Below are positions 36,155 to 44,149 of a DNA stretch of 48,905 nucleotides, piece by piece. This DNA comes from Halanaerobiales bacterium (lineage in GTDB: Bacteria; Bacillota; Halanaerobiia; B1SED10-174): NCBI GenBank assembly GCA_003551905.1, contig PUNT01000198.1:1-48905 (forward strand), in the 5' to 3' direction. The stretch's first letter is position 1, and each line of letters begins with the position of its first letter. The position numbers were made by a program, and so were the translations under genes. The notes under the pieces were generated by a model that was not told the DNA's origin, ran no database searches, and was given only the letters and a program-made list of their open reading frames with translations.

Positions 36155-36156
36155 TG

Positions 36157-38901
36157 CTAAAACTCCTCTTCAATGATTTTAGAAAGCCTGTTTAATATCT
36201 CTTCCAGATCCTCCTGCAATTGCCCATATTCACTCCAATTACCATCCCTGAGAGCTTGCTGCGCTTCTTGGAACAATTCTCCAACCCGCTGTACCAGTTC
36301 AAACACATCATAAATTTCTTCATCAATAATCACTTTCTTTTCTATCTCTGCTGGCAACTCTTCTTCTATTCTTTCACCTACCAGCACTCTCAATGCATCC
36401 TCAACAGTTTCCTCCATTACTACCTTGTCACCTGCTGCCATTATAACTCTTCTAACTTGTGGGATTTGAGCTTCCTCTGACTCCAGGAATAACGGTTCCA
36501 CATATAGCACAGTTCCACCTATGGGAATTACCAGGAGATTTCCCCTGATTACCCTTGAGCCTCTCTGATCCCATAAAGAAATCTGCCGGGAAATTTCACC
36601 ATCCTGGTCGATCCGGGCTTCTATCTGCATGGGGCCAAAAGCCAATCTGTCCTTGGGAAAATGATAGAGAACCAGTTCTCCGTACCTTCCAGGGTCACAG
36701 AGAGCTGCCATCCAGGCAACCATATTGTTTCGCCCTACAGGAGTAAAGGGCAGCATCAAAACAAATTCCAGCTCATCTTCCCCAGGCAACTGCAGCAATG
36801 TATAATAAGGAGTCATATTTATAATCCTATCCCCATACCTTTCCCGGGGTAAATCCCATTGATCTTCTCTATTATAGAATACCCGAGAATCTTTCATATG
36901 ATAAGTGGTCAAAACTCTACTTTGCAGTGTGAAAAAATCTTCTGGGTAACGAAGGTGATTCTCAAGCCCTTGGGGCATCTCATCAATGGATTTAAATAGG
37001 TCCGGGAATATCTTATCATAGGTCTGGATAATGGGGTCATCTTCATCAATTATATAAAATTCTACAGTACCATTATAAGCATCTATAACAATTTTAACCG
37101 AGTTTCGCACATAGTTTCCCCACTGCCCATAAGGCTCTGAGTAAGGGAAATTACTGGATATGGTATAGGCATCCTGTATCCAGAAAATGCGTCCATCATG
37201 GATTACAGTATATGGATCCTGATCGTATTGCAGAAAAGGAGCTATCTTTCTAACTCTATCGTGAATGATTCTGTCAAACATAACTCTGCTTTCAGCTGTA
37301 ATATCACTGGCCAGAAGTATCTGTATACTCCTGAAACGCAAAGCAAATGCCAGCCTGCGCATGAAGTTGTCTACAGGTATGCCTCCTATCCCTTCATAGT
37401 GAACATAAACATTGTCATCTCCCCGGGGATAATGGAACTCGCCCCCCTCATTATTAGCAACAACATATTCTGGAGCACTTTCCCCATAATAGATGGCCGG
37501 ATTCTCTATGGTCAGATCGACTACTGATGCAGGGGGAATGTCGCGAATATAAAACTCAGGAAAACCTTCTGAAGTGAAGTTACTGACTGGATTCAAAACC
37601 ATACCCATGCCATGTGTGTATCTCAAGGCCTGATTAACCCAGGTCTTGGCTCTTTCTGGCAGGAGGTTTTGGTCAAGCTCTCTTGGAGCAAGCATTACCT
37701 GTTGATACTCCCCATCAATTACATAACGGTCAATATCCACCCTGTTGAAAACATAATATGGTCGTCTTTCCTCCAGTTGCCGATAGGTTTCCAGTATAGG
37801 CCTCCAGTCCCAAATGCGTAAATTATTAATTGTCAATCTATTCTCCTCAACCGTAGCCCAGTCCAGTTCTCCATCCAGGGGAAAATCCACTTCCCGGATA
37901 TTATCTAACCCGAAAGCATAGTTGGTAAATCTTATGTTGTTAGCTATAAATTCTTCTTCTAGGGCAATTTCATTTGGCTCTACTCGCAACCTCTGAATAA
38001 TCCCTGGATATACTGTTCCTGCCAGAAAAGCTACTAAAAGCCATGCCACTATTAGAACAGGCACATGTTTTCTTGTTCTCAGGAAAATGGAGATCAAGAG
38101 AATAACTCCCATAACCAGGAGCATTATTGATAAAATATTGAGAACTGGCATTTTTATGTTAGCATCTACATAACCAGGGCCAAAAACAACACCCTCCCGG
38201 GAGAATAAGAGCATGTGCATATCCAGACGGTAACCCCACCCCCGGAGCAGGAGAAAAAGTCCACCTAAAAAGCATAGATGCTTCTGCCCCGATGTGGAGA
38301 TGTTTACCATCTTCGTGGATGTTCGTCCTAAATAAACATATATAACACCAAGAATGACCAGCGTTACACCTAGCATTAGCAGGCCAGATTCAAACAGAAA
38401 GCGGAAAAAAGGTAGTTGAAAAACATAAAAACCTGCATCCTGCCCCAGTATTGGCTCCACCACACCAAAATCAGTTCGATTCAAATAAAAAAGAAGGTCT
38501 CGCCAGGCCTGAGGATTAAAAGCACTGAATATTATGGCCATAATTATTGAAATCAAAGCCAAAAACCAGCTGGCAGCCCGACTGCTAATATCTTTAAAGA
38601 TTGAGTTTCCTCCTTCGGGCTTACCTATATCAATTACATTTGGAGCCATCTCCCTTTTCAAATGAAAGAGCAATGCTTTTTTAACTACAAGAAAATTTAA
38701 GAAGAAAAACAATGCAAATACTGCAATCTGGGCTATCCTTATACCAGTATTGGTAAAGAGTATTTTCCAGAAAACGCTCAGGTAATCAACTTCTTTGTAC
38801 CATAAGATTTCTGTGTAAAAAGTCACAATTGTGTGCAAGAAGAATACTATGAGGAGAATTAACCCACCCAGTATCCATTTACCTTTACCCCTAATACCCA
38901 T
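36157..38901 (-). CDS. UPF0182 (COG1615) integral membrane protein
   Basis: 914 residues. About seven transmembrane segments in the first 310 residues, then a large probably extracytoplasmic region (about 310-830) with the family's typical PGYVDANIKMP, FINYAFGL-like and QIEARIDQDGEISRQISLWD segments, then an acidic helical C-terminus. The family has no established biochemical role and occurs in Actinobacteria, Cyanobacteria and some Clostridia. Its stop is two bases before the M16 gene start, so the three genes form a likely operon. The 196 bp upstream hold only the terminator of the RadC-like gene and no further gene. Confidence 0.88.
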   Translation of the reverse strand: MGIRGKGKWILGGLILLIVFFLHTIVTFYTEILWYKEVDYLSVFWKILFTNTGIRIAQIAVFALFFFLNFLVVKKALLFHLKREMAPNVIDIGKPEGGNSIFKDISSRAASWFLALISIIMAIIFSAFNPQAWRDLLFYLNRTDFGVVEPILGQDAGFYVFQLPFFRFLFESGLLMLGVTLVILGVIYVYLGRTSTKMVNISTSGQKHLCFLGGLFLLLRGWGYRLDMHMLLFSREGVVFGPGYVDANIKMPVLNILSIMLLVMGVILLISIFLRTRKHVPVLIVAWLLVAFLAGTVYPGIIQRLRVEPNEIALEEEFIANNIRFTNYAFGLDNIREVDFPLDGELDWATVEENRLTINNLRIWDWRPILETYRQLEERRPYYVFNRVDIDRYVIDGEYQQVMLAPRELDQNLLPERAKTWVNQALRYTHGMGMVLNPVSNFTSEGFPEFYIRDIPPASVVDLTIENPAIYYGESAPEYVVANNEGGEFHYPRGDDNVYVHYEGIGGIPVDNFMRRLAFALRFRSIQILLASDITAESRVMFDRIIHDRVRKIAPFLQYDQDPYTVIHDGRIFWIQDAYTISSNFPYSEPYGQWGNYVRNSVKIVIDAYNGTVEFYIIDEDDPIIQTYDKIFPDLFKSIDEMPQGLENHLRYPEDFFTLQSRVLTTYHMKDSRVFYNREDQWDLPRERYGDRIINMTPYYTLLQLPGEDELEFVLMLPFTPVGRNNMVAWMAALCDPGRYGELVLYHFPKDRLAFGPMQIEARIDQDGEISRQISLWDQRGSRVIRGNLLVIPIGGTVLYVEPLFLESEEAQIPQVRRVIMAAGDKVVMEETVEDALRVLVGERIEEELPAEIEKKVIIDEEIYDVFELVQRVGELFQEAQQALRDGNWSEYGQLQEDLEEILNRLSKIIEEEF

Positions 38902-39077
38902 TCTGTAAACCCCCTGTTTTTAAAAATTAAAATATTTATCATGGGCAAATATTTTCCTGCTTGTAAAACAGCTTTACCAGTCAGCAAGCTTCCCTCTCGT
39001 TTATGCTAAATTCGATAAAACTACCTGTCTTCCTTTTTTATTTTAGGAATACCTGAAACATTCGAAGTAGTTGAAAA

Positions 39078-39099
39078 TAAAAAAAGGCCCCAAGGCCTT
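39078..39099 (-). terminator. Intrinsic terminator after the RadC-like gene
   Basis: On the minus strand AAGGCC-TTGG-GGCCTT (39099-39084) is followed by a T-rich tail. The stem overlaps the stop codon of the gene. Confidence 0.8.
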
Positions 39100-39835
39100 A
39101 TAGTAAGTTTAACTCATCGAAGCTAAAATAACCACCTTTATGAATAACCACATGATCCAGCACTTCTACTCCCAGTATTTCGCCAGCTTTCACCAAGCGT
39201 TTGGTCCGGAGAATATCTTTTTTATTGGGATGACTCTGATAGCCATTGAAGTTTTGGGCTAGAATCAATGCAGTTTCACCTTTCATTACAATAGGCATCC
39301 TGAAAACAACCTGTGGTTCAAAAGAGATAGGCTGTTTTGTGCCATCTCCGTATATTTCCCAGGTAAGGAGATGATTTTCTTCATCAACAAGTAGTACCAT
39401 CAGACGTCGGGAATCAAAGCTATTGTATTTCAAAAACAGGTTGCAAACATCCTGTGGTTGCTTTAGAATCTGCCCTTGATCCTCTACCAGCACTTTTCTT
39501 TCCATAGAACAGAGGGTGAGGAACTCTTTAACAGAAACAATTTTTTTCAACTGATCGTGAAAATCAATAATGTCATTAGTACTGATATTAGGCTCCCGCT
39601 GAACCAGCATAATCTCTTCTGGAGTTAGTTCTGGATGGGAAGAGTAATCTGTGGACTGTTTTTTTTGAAAGGGGTTCTGGCTTAATAACTGGTACTCCTT
39701 CCTATGACAGGAGGAGCATTCAAAAGTTACAAACGTTGTTCCAGCATATTTGCCAATATTTTGGTCAAAAGTTCCTACCCCGAGAATATCTTTTTCCCGT
39801 ATCTGTGCGCCACACTGCGAGCAAAAAATTTTCAA
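39098..39835 (-). CDS. Zinc-ribbon protein with a degenerate RadC/JAB-like domain
   Basis: 245 residues. An N-terminal zinc ribbon has Cys5, Cys8, Cys40 and Cys43. The C-terminal 120 residues follow the RadC pattern: a PQDVCNLF-type start, RRLMVLLVDEENHLL, then a helix and ILGVEVLDHVVIHKGGYFS. In RadC the metal motif HNHPSG precedes PS-x2-D; here the equivalent stretch is QNFNGYQSHPNKKD, so both metal-binding His are replaced and only the Asp remains. It is therefore probably not a metallopeptidase. TTG start with GGAGG six bases upstream. Function unknown; a binding or scaffold role is a guess. Confidence 0.65.
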   Translation of the reverse strand: MKIFCSQCGAQIREKDILGVGTFDQNIGKYAGTTFVTFECSSCHRKEYQLLSQNPFQKKQSTDYSSHPELTPEEIMLVQREPNISTNDIIDFHDQLKKIVSVKEFLTLCSMERKVLVEDQGQILKQPQDVCNLFLKYNSFDSRRLMVLLVDEENHLLTWEIYGDGTKQPISFEPQVVFRMPIVMKGETALILAQNFNGYQSHPNKKDILRTKRLVKAGEILGVEVLDHVVIHKGGYFSFDELNLL

Positions 39836-39880
39836 CTGCAGCCTCCCCCTTTCTTCAAATGATAATACTCCATTCAGTGT

Positions 39881-39909
39881 ATTATTCTAATTCGATGTAA
39901 AATGCTCAA
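39881..39909 (-). promoter_or_regulatory. Possible promoter of the RadC-like gene
   Basis: On the minus strand TTGAGC (39909-39904), a 17-base spacer and AATAAT (39886-39881) lie about 45 bases before the TTG start. Both boxes deviate from consensus. Confidence 0.4.
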
Positions 39910-39939
39910 AACCTCTTTTATTAACATTAGGAATTTTTG

Positions 39940-41223
39940 TTAACCCTTTATCAATCGTTTTGCCCTGATATGCACTTCCTGTTTTACCTCTTCTACATCA
40001 ATAGTTCTGAACACCCCTTTTTCATACAAGATCTTTCCATTAACTATTGTAAATGACACATCACTCCCTTTTCCACTGTAGACCATATGAGCAATGGGGT
40101 CAAAAGTGGGAGTAAAGTGGGGTTTATCCATATCTACAAGTATTAGATCAGCTTTCATCCCTTTTTTCAGCATCCCAACATCTTTTAAGCCAAGTATATC
40201 CGCTCCTGTACTCGTAGCCATTGCCAGCACTTCATTTGCCGGCAAAACCTCAGCTCTATTTACAGCTAGTTTCTGTAAAAGGGCTCCAGCCTTCATCTCA
40301 AAAAACATATCCAGGGAGTTATTGCTGCCTGGCCCATCAGTGCCAAACCCTACCTTCACTCCCAATCTGCTCAGCTCAGCCACAGGGGCAGTGCCACTGG
40401 CCAGTTTCATATTGCTCTGGGGATTGTAGGCAACTCCAACACCTTTCTCTTTCAGAATATGCATATCCTCAGAAGACAGGTGAACACAGTGAGCAGCAAG
40501 TGTGGGATGGTTAAAAACACCCAGATCATTTGCCCATTCTATTGGTGTCTTGCCATAATTTTTCTCAATCTCTTCTATTTCATTTCGGGTTTCAGCAAGA
40601 TGTATGTGCAGTGGCAATTGATGTTTTTCTGCTTTATCAAGAACCTTTTTCATAAATGGCGGTGGACAAGTATAAGGAGCATGAGGTGCCAGCATGGTAC
40701 TGATGCGTCCATCAGCTTCACCTCGCCAGTTAACAGCAAAATCAACTGACTGGGCTAATTTCTCATTAACACCGCTCCCCAGGCCAATCATACCAGTTGA
40801 GAGAACTGCCCTGATCCCGCTCTCTTTTACTGCTTCTGCAGCTCTGTGCATCATGAAATACATATCAGCAAAAGTAGTTGTTCCGCTGGCCAGCATCTCA
40901 CTGATTCCCAGCATAGTTCCCCAGTAAATATCATCCGCTGTAAGCCTGGCCTCCAGAGGCCAGATGTAATCATTAAGCCAGATCATCAGAGGTCTATCAT
41001 CTGCATAACCTCTGGTAAATGTCATCCCAGCATGTGTGTGACAGTTAATAAGTCCCGGCAAGGCCAAAAGCCTATTACCATCAATTATCTCATCAGGCTT
41101 CCATAAATCAGGTAAACTGCCACTACCACAATGAATAATGGTTCCATCTTCAATGGCAATCAACCCGTTACCAATAAATTCTTTTCCATTAAAAATATCG
41201 GCATCTTTTACAAGTATTTTCAC
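39940..41223 (-). CDS. mtaD: 5-methylthioadenosine/S-adenosylhomocysteine deaminase
   Basis: About 427 residues of the amidohydrolase superfamily, Atz/Trz/MtaD branch. Metal and substrate motifs: LINCHTHAGM, HIHLAET, AAHCVHLS and FGTDGPGSNNSLDMF. It converts methylthioadenosine and S-adenosylhomocysteine to inosyl compounds, part of SAM by-product recycling; close relatives act on guanine or other purines. A longer frame runs to an ATG at 41340, but GTG at 41223 is preceded by AGGAGGG at the right distance and gives the family N-terminus (MKILVKDADIFNG). The excluded upstream part overlaps the divergent c-di-GMP RNA promoter. Confidence 0.88.
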   Translation of the reverse strand: MKILVKDADIFNGKEFIGNGLIAIEDGTIIHCGSGSLPDLWKPDEIIDGNRLLALPGLINCHTHAGMTFTRGYADDRPLMIWLNDYIWPLEARLTADDIYWGTMLGISEMLASGTTTFADMYFMMHRAAEAVKESGIRAVLSTGMIGLGSGVNEKLAQSVDFAVNWRGEADGRISTMLAPHAPYTCPPPFMKKVLDKAEKHQLPLHIHLAETRNEIEEIEKNYGKTPIEWANDLGVFNHPTLAAHCVHLSSEDMHILKEKGVGVAYNPQSNMKLASGTAPVAELSRLGVKVGFGTDGPGSNNSLDMFFEMKAGALLQKLAVNRAEVLPANEVLAMATSTGADILGLKDVGMLKKGMKADLILVDMDKPHFTPTFDPIAHMVYSGKGSDVSFTIVNGKILYEKGVFRTIDVEEVKQEVHIRAKRLIKG

Positions 41224-41330
41224 CTTATCCCTCCTGTTAGCCTTCCTTCTATAATAATTTATTTCTGTAATAATCTTTTTACTCCTCTTAAGACCGGCTT
41301 TCTTTGCAAATAATATTCTGAATCTTTTTG

Positions 41331-41360
41331 TTGACTTCATGGAGCTAAATGTGCTATAAT
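41331..41360 (+). promoter_or_regulatory. Near-consensus promoter of the c-di-GMP riboswitch RNA
   Basis: TTGACT (41331-41336), an 18-base spacer and TATAAT (41355-41360), with a TGC extension just before the -10. Transcription should start near 41367, a few bases before the aptamer. The best-looking housekeeping promoter in the window. Confidence 0.8.
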
Positions 41361-41371
41361 TTAAAAAAACA

Positions 41372-41468
41372 AATCTCTGATAAAGGCAAACCTGTTGAAA
41401 AACAGGGACGCAAAGCTACGGGCCTACGGTCAGAAATTCTGGCTAGGGTGGTCGAGCTGCCGGGGAGA
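41372..41468 (+). promoter_or_regulatory. Cyclic di-GMP-I (GEMM-I) riboswitch aptamer
   Basis: Reads TAAAGGCAAACC, then a CCTGTT/AACAGG hairpin capped by a GAAA tetraloop, GGGACGCAAAGC, a P3 region with CTACGGGCCTACGG and GGCTAGGG, and the closing GCTGCCGGGGAGA. Tetraloop, GGGACGCAAAGC junction and P1 (TCTCT 41374-41378 with GGAGA 41464-41468) match the GEMM-I pattern, the class that binds c-di-GMP (some variants prefer cGAMP). The P3 3' side differs somewhat from the common GGGTTGCCGA form. Ligand identity is from family knowledge, not tested. Confidence 0.88.
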
Positions 41469-41519
41469 AATAGACTTTAAGCCTATTTCTCACGGTGTGG
41501 GATATAGGCTTATTTATTT
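41465..41519 (+). terminator. Riboswitch-controlled terminator with competing antiterminator
   Basis: GAGAAATAG (41465-41473) pairs perfectly with CTATTTCTC (41483-41491). Alternatively TAAGCCTAT (41478-41486) pairs perfectly with ATAGGCTTA (41504-41512), extended inside by TCTCAC/GTGGGA, and is followed by TTTATTT. The two cannot coexist. The antiterminator's 5' arm overlaps the 3' strand of aptamer P1, so ligand binding should favour the terminator (OFF switch). Confidence 0.75.
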
Positions 41520-41571
41520 GCAAGGTTTTAGTAAAAGCAAAATTCCTTCTTATCAATCCTCCTTACTACTC

Positions 41572-41597
41572 AAGCCCCTTCGTGGGGGCTTTTTTTT
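41572..41597 (+). terminator. Strong intrinsic terminator of the riboswitch RNA
   Basis: AAGCCCC/GGGGCTT stem with a TTCGTG loop and eight T on the plus strand only; on the minus strand no T-run follows. It ends at the stop codon of the convergent 518-residue gene. Confidence 0.85.
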
Positions 41598-43152
41598 ATC
41601 CAATTATTGATTTTACATCAGCAAAACTACTTTTACCCTTTAGAAAAGTGATTATCTTTTTCTTTTCCAGATCAGAAAAATATTGCTCATTAAAGATGTA
41701 TTCAGAACATCTCTTTTTTAAAGTGGACGCATTGCCTTTCACATCACCTCGTCTAATACTGGCTAAGAGCTGCAAATACTTTGAAAGTATTAGATCTGGA
41801 CTCCAGTCTTTATTGCCTAAAGCTATCCCCGGTAGAAATTCACAGAATTGTCTTTCCCTGTTTATTATTTTTCTTATCCTCTTTGGGTTGCCTATAATAT
41901 CTGCCAAAAGGACACCAGGTTCTTTCTCCACCCCTTCTTTTGCATTATATGCAGAGAAAAGGAATACATAGGGATGATAAAATAAATTTCTTAATTTTAA
42001 ATTTTTTATATAATAAAAAAGATCTTCATATGAAAGGAAATTCTTTTTTTCCATAAGCAAACGATAGCAGATTTCCCCTAAAATTGACGGTAATTTTTCC
42101 TCTATTCGGGCCAATAATACTGAACGGTTCAATTCTTTTCTTAAATCAAAGTATATTGATTTATTACCAGCAAAATTCTCCATAAGCAGCTCTTGCAGTG
42201 AACGCTTTGGCAGTCTATGAGGGAAATTATATATTAAATGTTTCCGTATCTCCCTGTAGGAGGTTACTTTTTTGTCCTGCAGAAACAGACCTATTTCTCT
42301 AATTATTGAATTTTCAATATCTAAATTATTCATCTCTTCCAATCTCTTCAATGAACCATAAACTCTGCTTGTACCTCCTCTGGAAAAGACACAAAAAATA
42401 TAATTTCCCCAGATTTCATATATTTCCCGACTTTCACTAAAACGCCAACCCTGCCTGGCTCCCTCTTGAAACAAGGTTCCCAGGAATATATCAGCATCCT
42501 GAACTAAAAAAACCAATTTGCCACCTATTATTAAATATTTGCTGTATAAACTGAATATTTTTGTTGCAAACTTTTCTAATTTTATTCTGGCACCATAATT
42601 ATCTGCAGGACATAGATCAGTCAGCAAAACCATTATCATATTTGCTTTTTTCTTTGCACTATCCTCCAGATTACTTCCATATACAGGAGTCTCCCCCTTA
42701 ATGAGAAATTCCTTATGCAGTTTTTCTGCTTTTTCATCTATACTCACTTCCCTTGTCAGTTCATCGTGATGGAGAGCTTCCAGTTGAGAAGAATTTTTCT
42801 TTCTCCTGTTCAGAGAAGGGGCCCCCTCCAGTACCCCCTGCCCTGTAAGCAACTGAAAAGCTCTCCAACTTTGAGATTCTTCCTTTTGATCTATGTCTTC
42901 ATTATAAACATCTAAAAGTCGTCTATAAAAACGCGGACGAGGTTCAAAATAGTTTAATTTAATATATTTAATTTGTTCATCCCAAAAAAGTGGCAACAAA
43001 CTGCAATTCTGTATATAAACCAGGTCTCCAGAAGTTGCCTTTTCTTTTATATAATCAGATATTTCTCCCAAAAGGAAAATCTCTTCATTGGCAAGTTCTT
43101 CAGGCAAAAAACTTAATTTTCTAGACCATTTTTTAGCAAAAGGCAACTCCAT
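41596..43152 (-). CDS. Uncharacterised 518-residue protein, possibly methyltransferase-derived
   Basis: I do not recognise a family with confidence. The protein is soluble, without signal peptide or membrane segments. Residues about 38-70 (GDLVYIQNCSLLPLFW then IKLNYFEPRPRFYR) and about 178-225 (VLLTDLCPADNYGARI then IIGGKLVFLVQD) loosely resemble the DPPY-containing strand and the following GG-turn strand of class I DNA/RNA methyltransferases, with the DPPY motif itself lost. A Lys/Ser-rich low-complexity stretch lies around 118-170. The rest is helical. ATG has GGAGG eight bases upstream. It is a single gene between terminators, opposite the c-di-GMP RNA. Methyltransferase descent is a weak inference. 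Confidence 0.6.
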   Translation of the reverse strand: MELPFAKKWSRKLSFLPEELANEEIFLLGEISDYIKEKATSGDLVYIQNCSLLPLFWDEQIKYIKLNYFEPRPRFYRRLLDVYNEDIDQKEESQSWRAFQLLTGQGVLEGAPSLNRRKKNSSQLEALHHDELTREVSIDEKAEKLHKEFLIKGETPVYGSNLEDSAKKKANMIMVLLTDLCPADNYGARIKLEKFATKIFSLYSKYLIIGGKLVFLVQDADIFLGTLFQEGARQGWRFSESREIYEIWGNYIFCVFSRGGTSRVYGSLKRLEEMNNLDIENSIIREIGLFLQDKKVTSYREIRKHLIYNFPHRLPKRSLQELLMENFAGNKSIYFDLRKELNRSVLLARIEEKLPSILGEICYRLLMEKKNFLSYEDLFYYIKNLKLRNLFYHPYVFLFSAYNAKEGVEKEPGVLLADIIGNPKRIRKIINRERQFCEFLPGIALGNKDWSPDLILSKYLQLLASIRRGDVKGNASTLKKRCSEYIFNEQYFSDLEKKKIITFLKGKSSFADVKSIIG

Positions 43153-43240
43153 AATTCCCGCCTCCTCTCCATTAGTTTATTCGTCAACTGCCATAAATTT
43201 CCTTTTGCTATATATGTCTAGTTTTGTCAGCAGACCCTGA

Positions 43241-43280
43241 AAAAAAAATAAAAACCTGCAGCTCCATAACTGCAGGTTTT
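43241..43280 (-). terminator. Intrinsic terminator after the DegV gene
   Basis: Minus-strand stem AAAACCTGCAG/CTGCAGGTTTT (43280-43270 with 43261-43251) followed by TATTTTTTTT. It separates degV from the unknown gene downstream. Confidence 0.88.
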
Positions 43281-43293
43281 TAGCTCTACCTTC

Positions 43294-44127
43294 TTAATCC
43301 TTAGATATCCAAACGATCCCCAGCATACCAGGCCCCCCATGTACTGCCAGGCCGGGCCCCAAATCAGCAATAAATAGTTCATCATAATTGAAATGTTTTT
43401 GCACATATTCCATATACTCAGTTGCTTTTTCCTTGGTATTGGTATGCATTACAGCAATATTCACCTTTGCAGTTCCAACTCTCTCTTTTACTGTTTCGAT
43501 TATTTTTTTTAAAGCCTGTTCAAAAGATCTTGTCTTCTCAAAAAACTTCACTTCCCCGGCATTTATTATGAGAATTGGCTTAACAGATAGAATATTCCCC
43601 ATCAAGGCTTTAGCATGGCTAATTCTACCACTCTTGGCTAAAAACTTCAAAGTTGGAATGGCAACAAGACCCCCTACCTTGGTTTTTAGCTGTTCAACAA
43701 GCTTGATAATATCTTCTTTTAGCTGGCCACTTGCCGCAGCCCTGGCAGCAGCAAGAACCAGAAAACCAGTGGCCATAGAAATATTTTCCGAATCTATGAC
43801 AACAATGTCCTCTTCTGGAAGCATTTCCCGGGCTAGAACTGCTGATTGATAGGTGCCACTAACTTTTCCACTGATATGAATAGAAATAATTGTTCTATAT
43901 TTCTGACTCAGCTCTTTATATACTTGATAAAAATCTCCAGGAGGTGGTGCGGATGTTGTTGGAACTGTATTATTTTCCAGAAGTTCATAAAACCGATCCA
44001 GTGTATCAGTGGGTATCCTTTCTTCCCCGCGGTGAACAGGTATATCCACTACAGCAATATCCAGTTTATCTATTAGATACTGTGGGATACTGGAAGCACT
44101 GTCTGTGACTATTTTTATATTCCCCAT
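43294..44127 (-). CDS. DegV family (fatty-acid-binding/FakB-like) protein
   Basis: About 277 residues. N-terminal VTDSASSIPQYL, the fatty-acid carboxylate-binding TTSAPPPGDF and SIHISGKVSGTYQSA, and a C-terminal domain with HGGPGMLGI are DegV/FakB hallmarks. FakB proteins present exogenous fatty acids to the kinase FakA for phospholipid synthesis; the partner kinase is not in the window. The start is ATG 44127 with AAGGAGGTG upstream; a longer frame to 44172 overlaps pgsA. Its placement just after pgsA agrees with a lipid role. Confidence 0.9.
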   Translation of the reverse strand: MGNIKIVTDSASSIPQYLIDKLDIAVVDIPVHRGEERIPTDTLDRFYELLENNTVPTTSAPPPGDFYQVYKELSQKYRTIISIHISGKVSGTYQSAVLAREMLPEEDIVVIDSENISMATGFLVLAAARAAASGQLKEDIIKLVEQLKTKVGGLVAIPTLKFLAKSGRISHAKALMGNILSVKPILIINAGEVKFFEKTRSFEQALKKIIETVKERVGTAKVNIAVMHTNTKEKATEYMEYVQKHFNYDELFIADLGPGLAVHGGPGMLGIVWISKD

Positions 44128-44149
44128 TATTACACCTCCTTCATTTATT

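Larger units (their letters stand above)
41367..41597 (+). ncRNA. Predicted free-standing c-di-GMP-responsive RNA
   Basis: From promoter to terminator about 230 nt are transcribed without any supported reading frame: no Shine-Dalgarno plus start codon gives a plausible protein. Contents in order: GEMM-I aptamer, an antiterminator/terminator pair, a 50-60 nt AT-rich segment and a strong terminator. Flanking genes on both sides are on the minus strand, so the RNA is divergent from mtaD and convergent with the 518-residue gene, whose stop codon it touches. Either it acts as a regulatory RNA itself or its target gene has been lost. The 372-bp gap between genes is filled by this element. Confidence 0.6.

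Noticed and set aside
41224-41340. N-terminal extension of mtaD to an ATG at 41340
   Set aside because: The extension is Lys/Arg-rich and unlike the family, lacks a ribosome site, and crosses the riboswitch promoter; GTG 41223 has AGGAGGG.
41395-41610. Plus-strand open frame of 71 codons across the riboswitch
   Set aside because: It begins inside the aptamer tetraloop hairpin, has no ribosome site and runs through both terminators; composition follows the RNA structure.
2193-43280. Recurrent CTGCAG-centred palindromes (2193, 20257, 43251) as a mobile repeat
   Set aside because: Each is an intrinsic terminator stem next to a stop codon with a T-run; flanks are unrelated, so no repeat family is supported.
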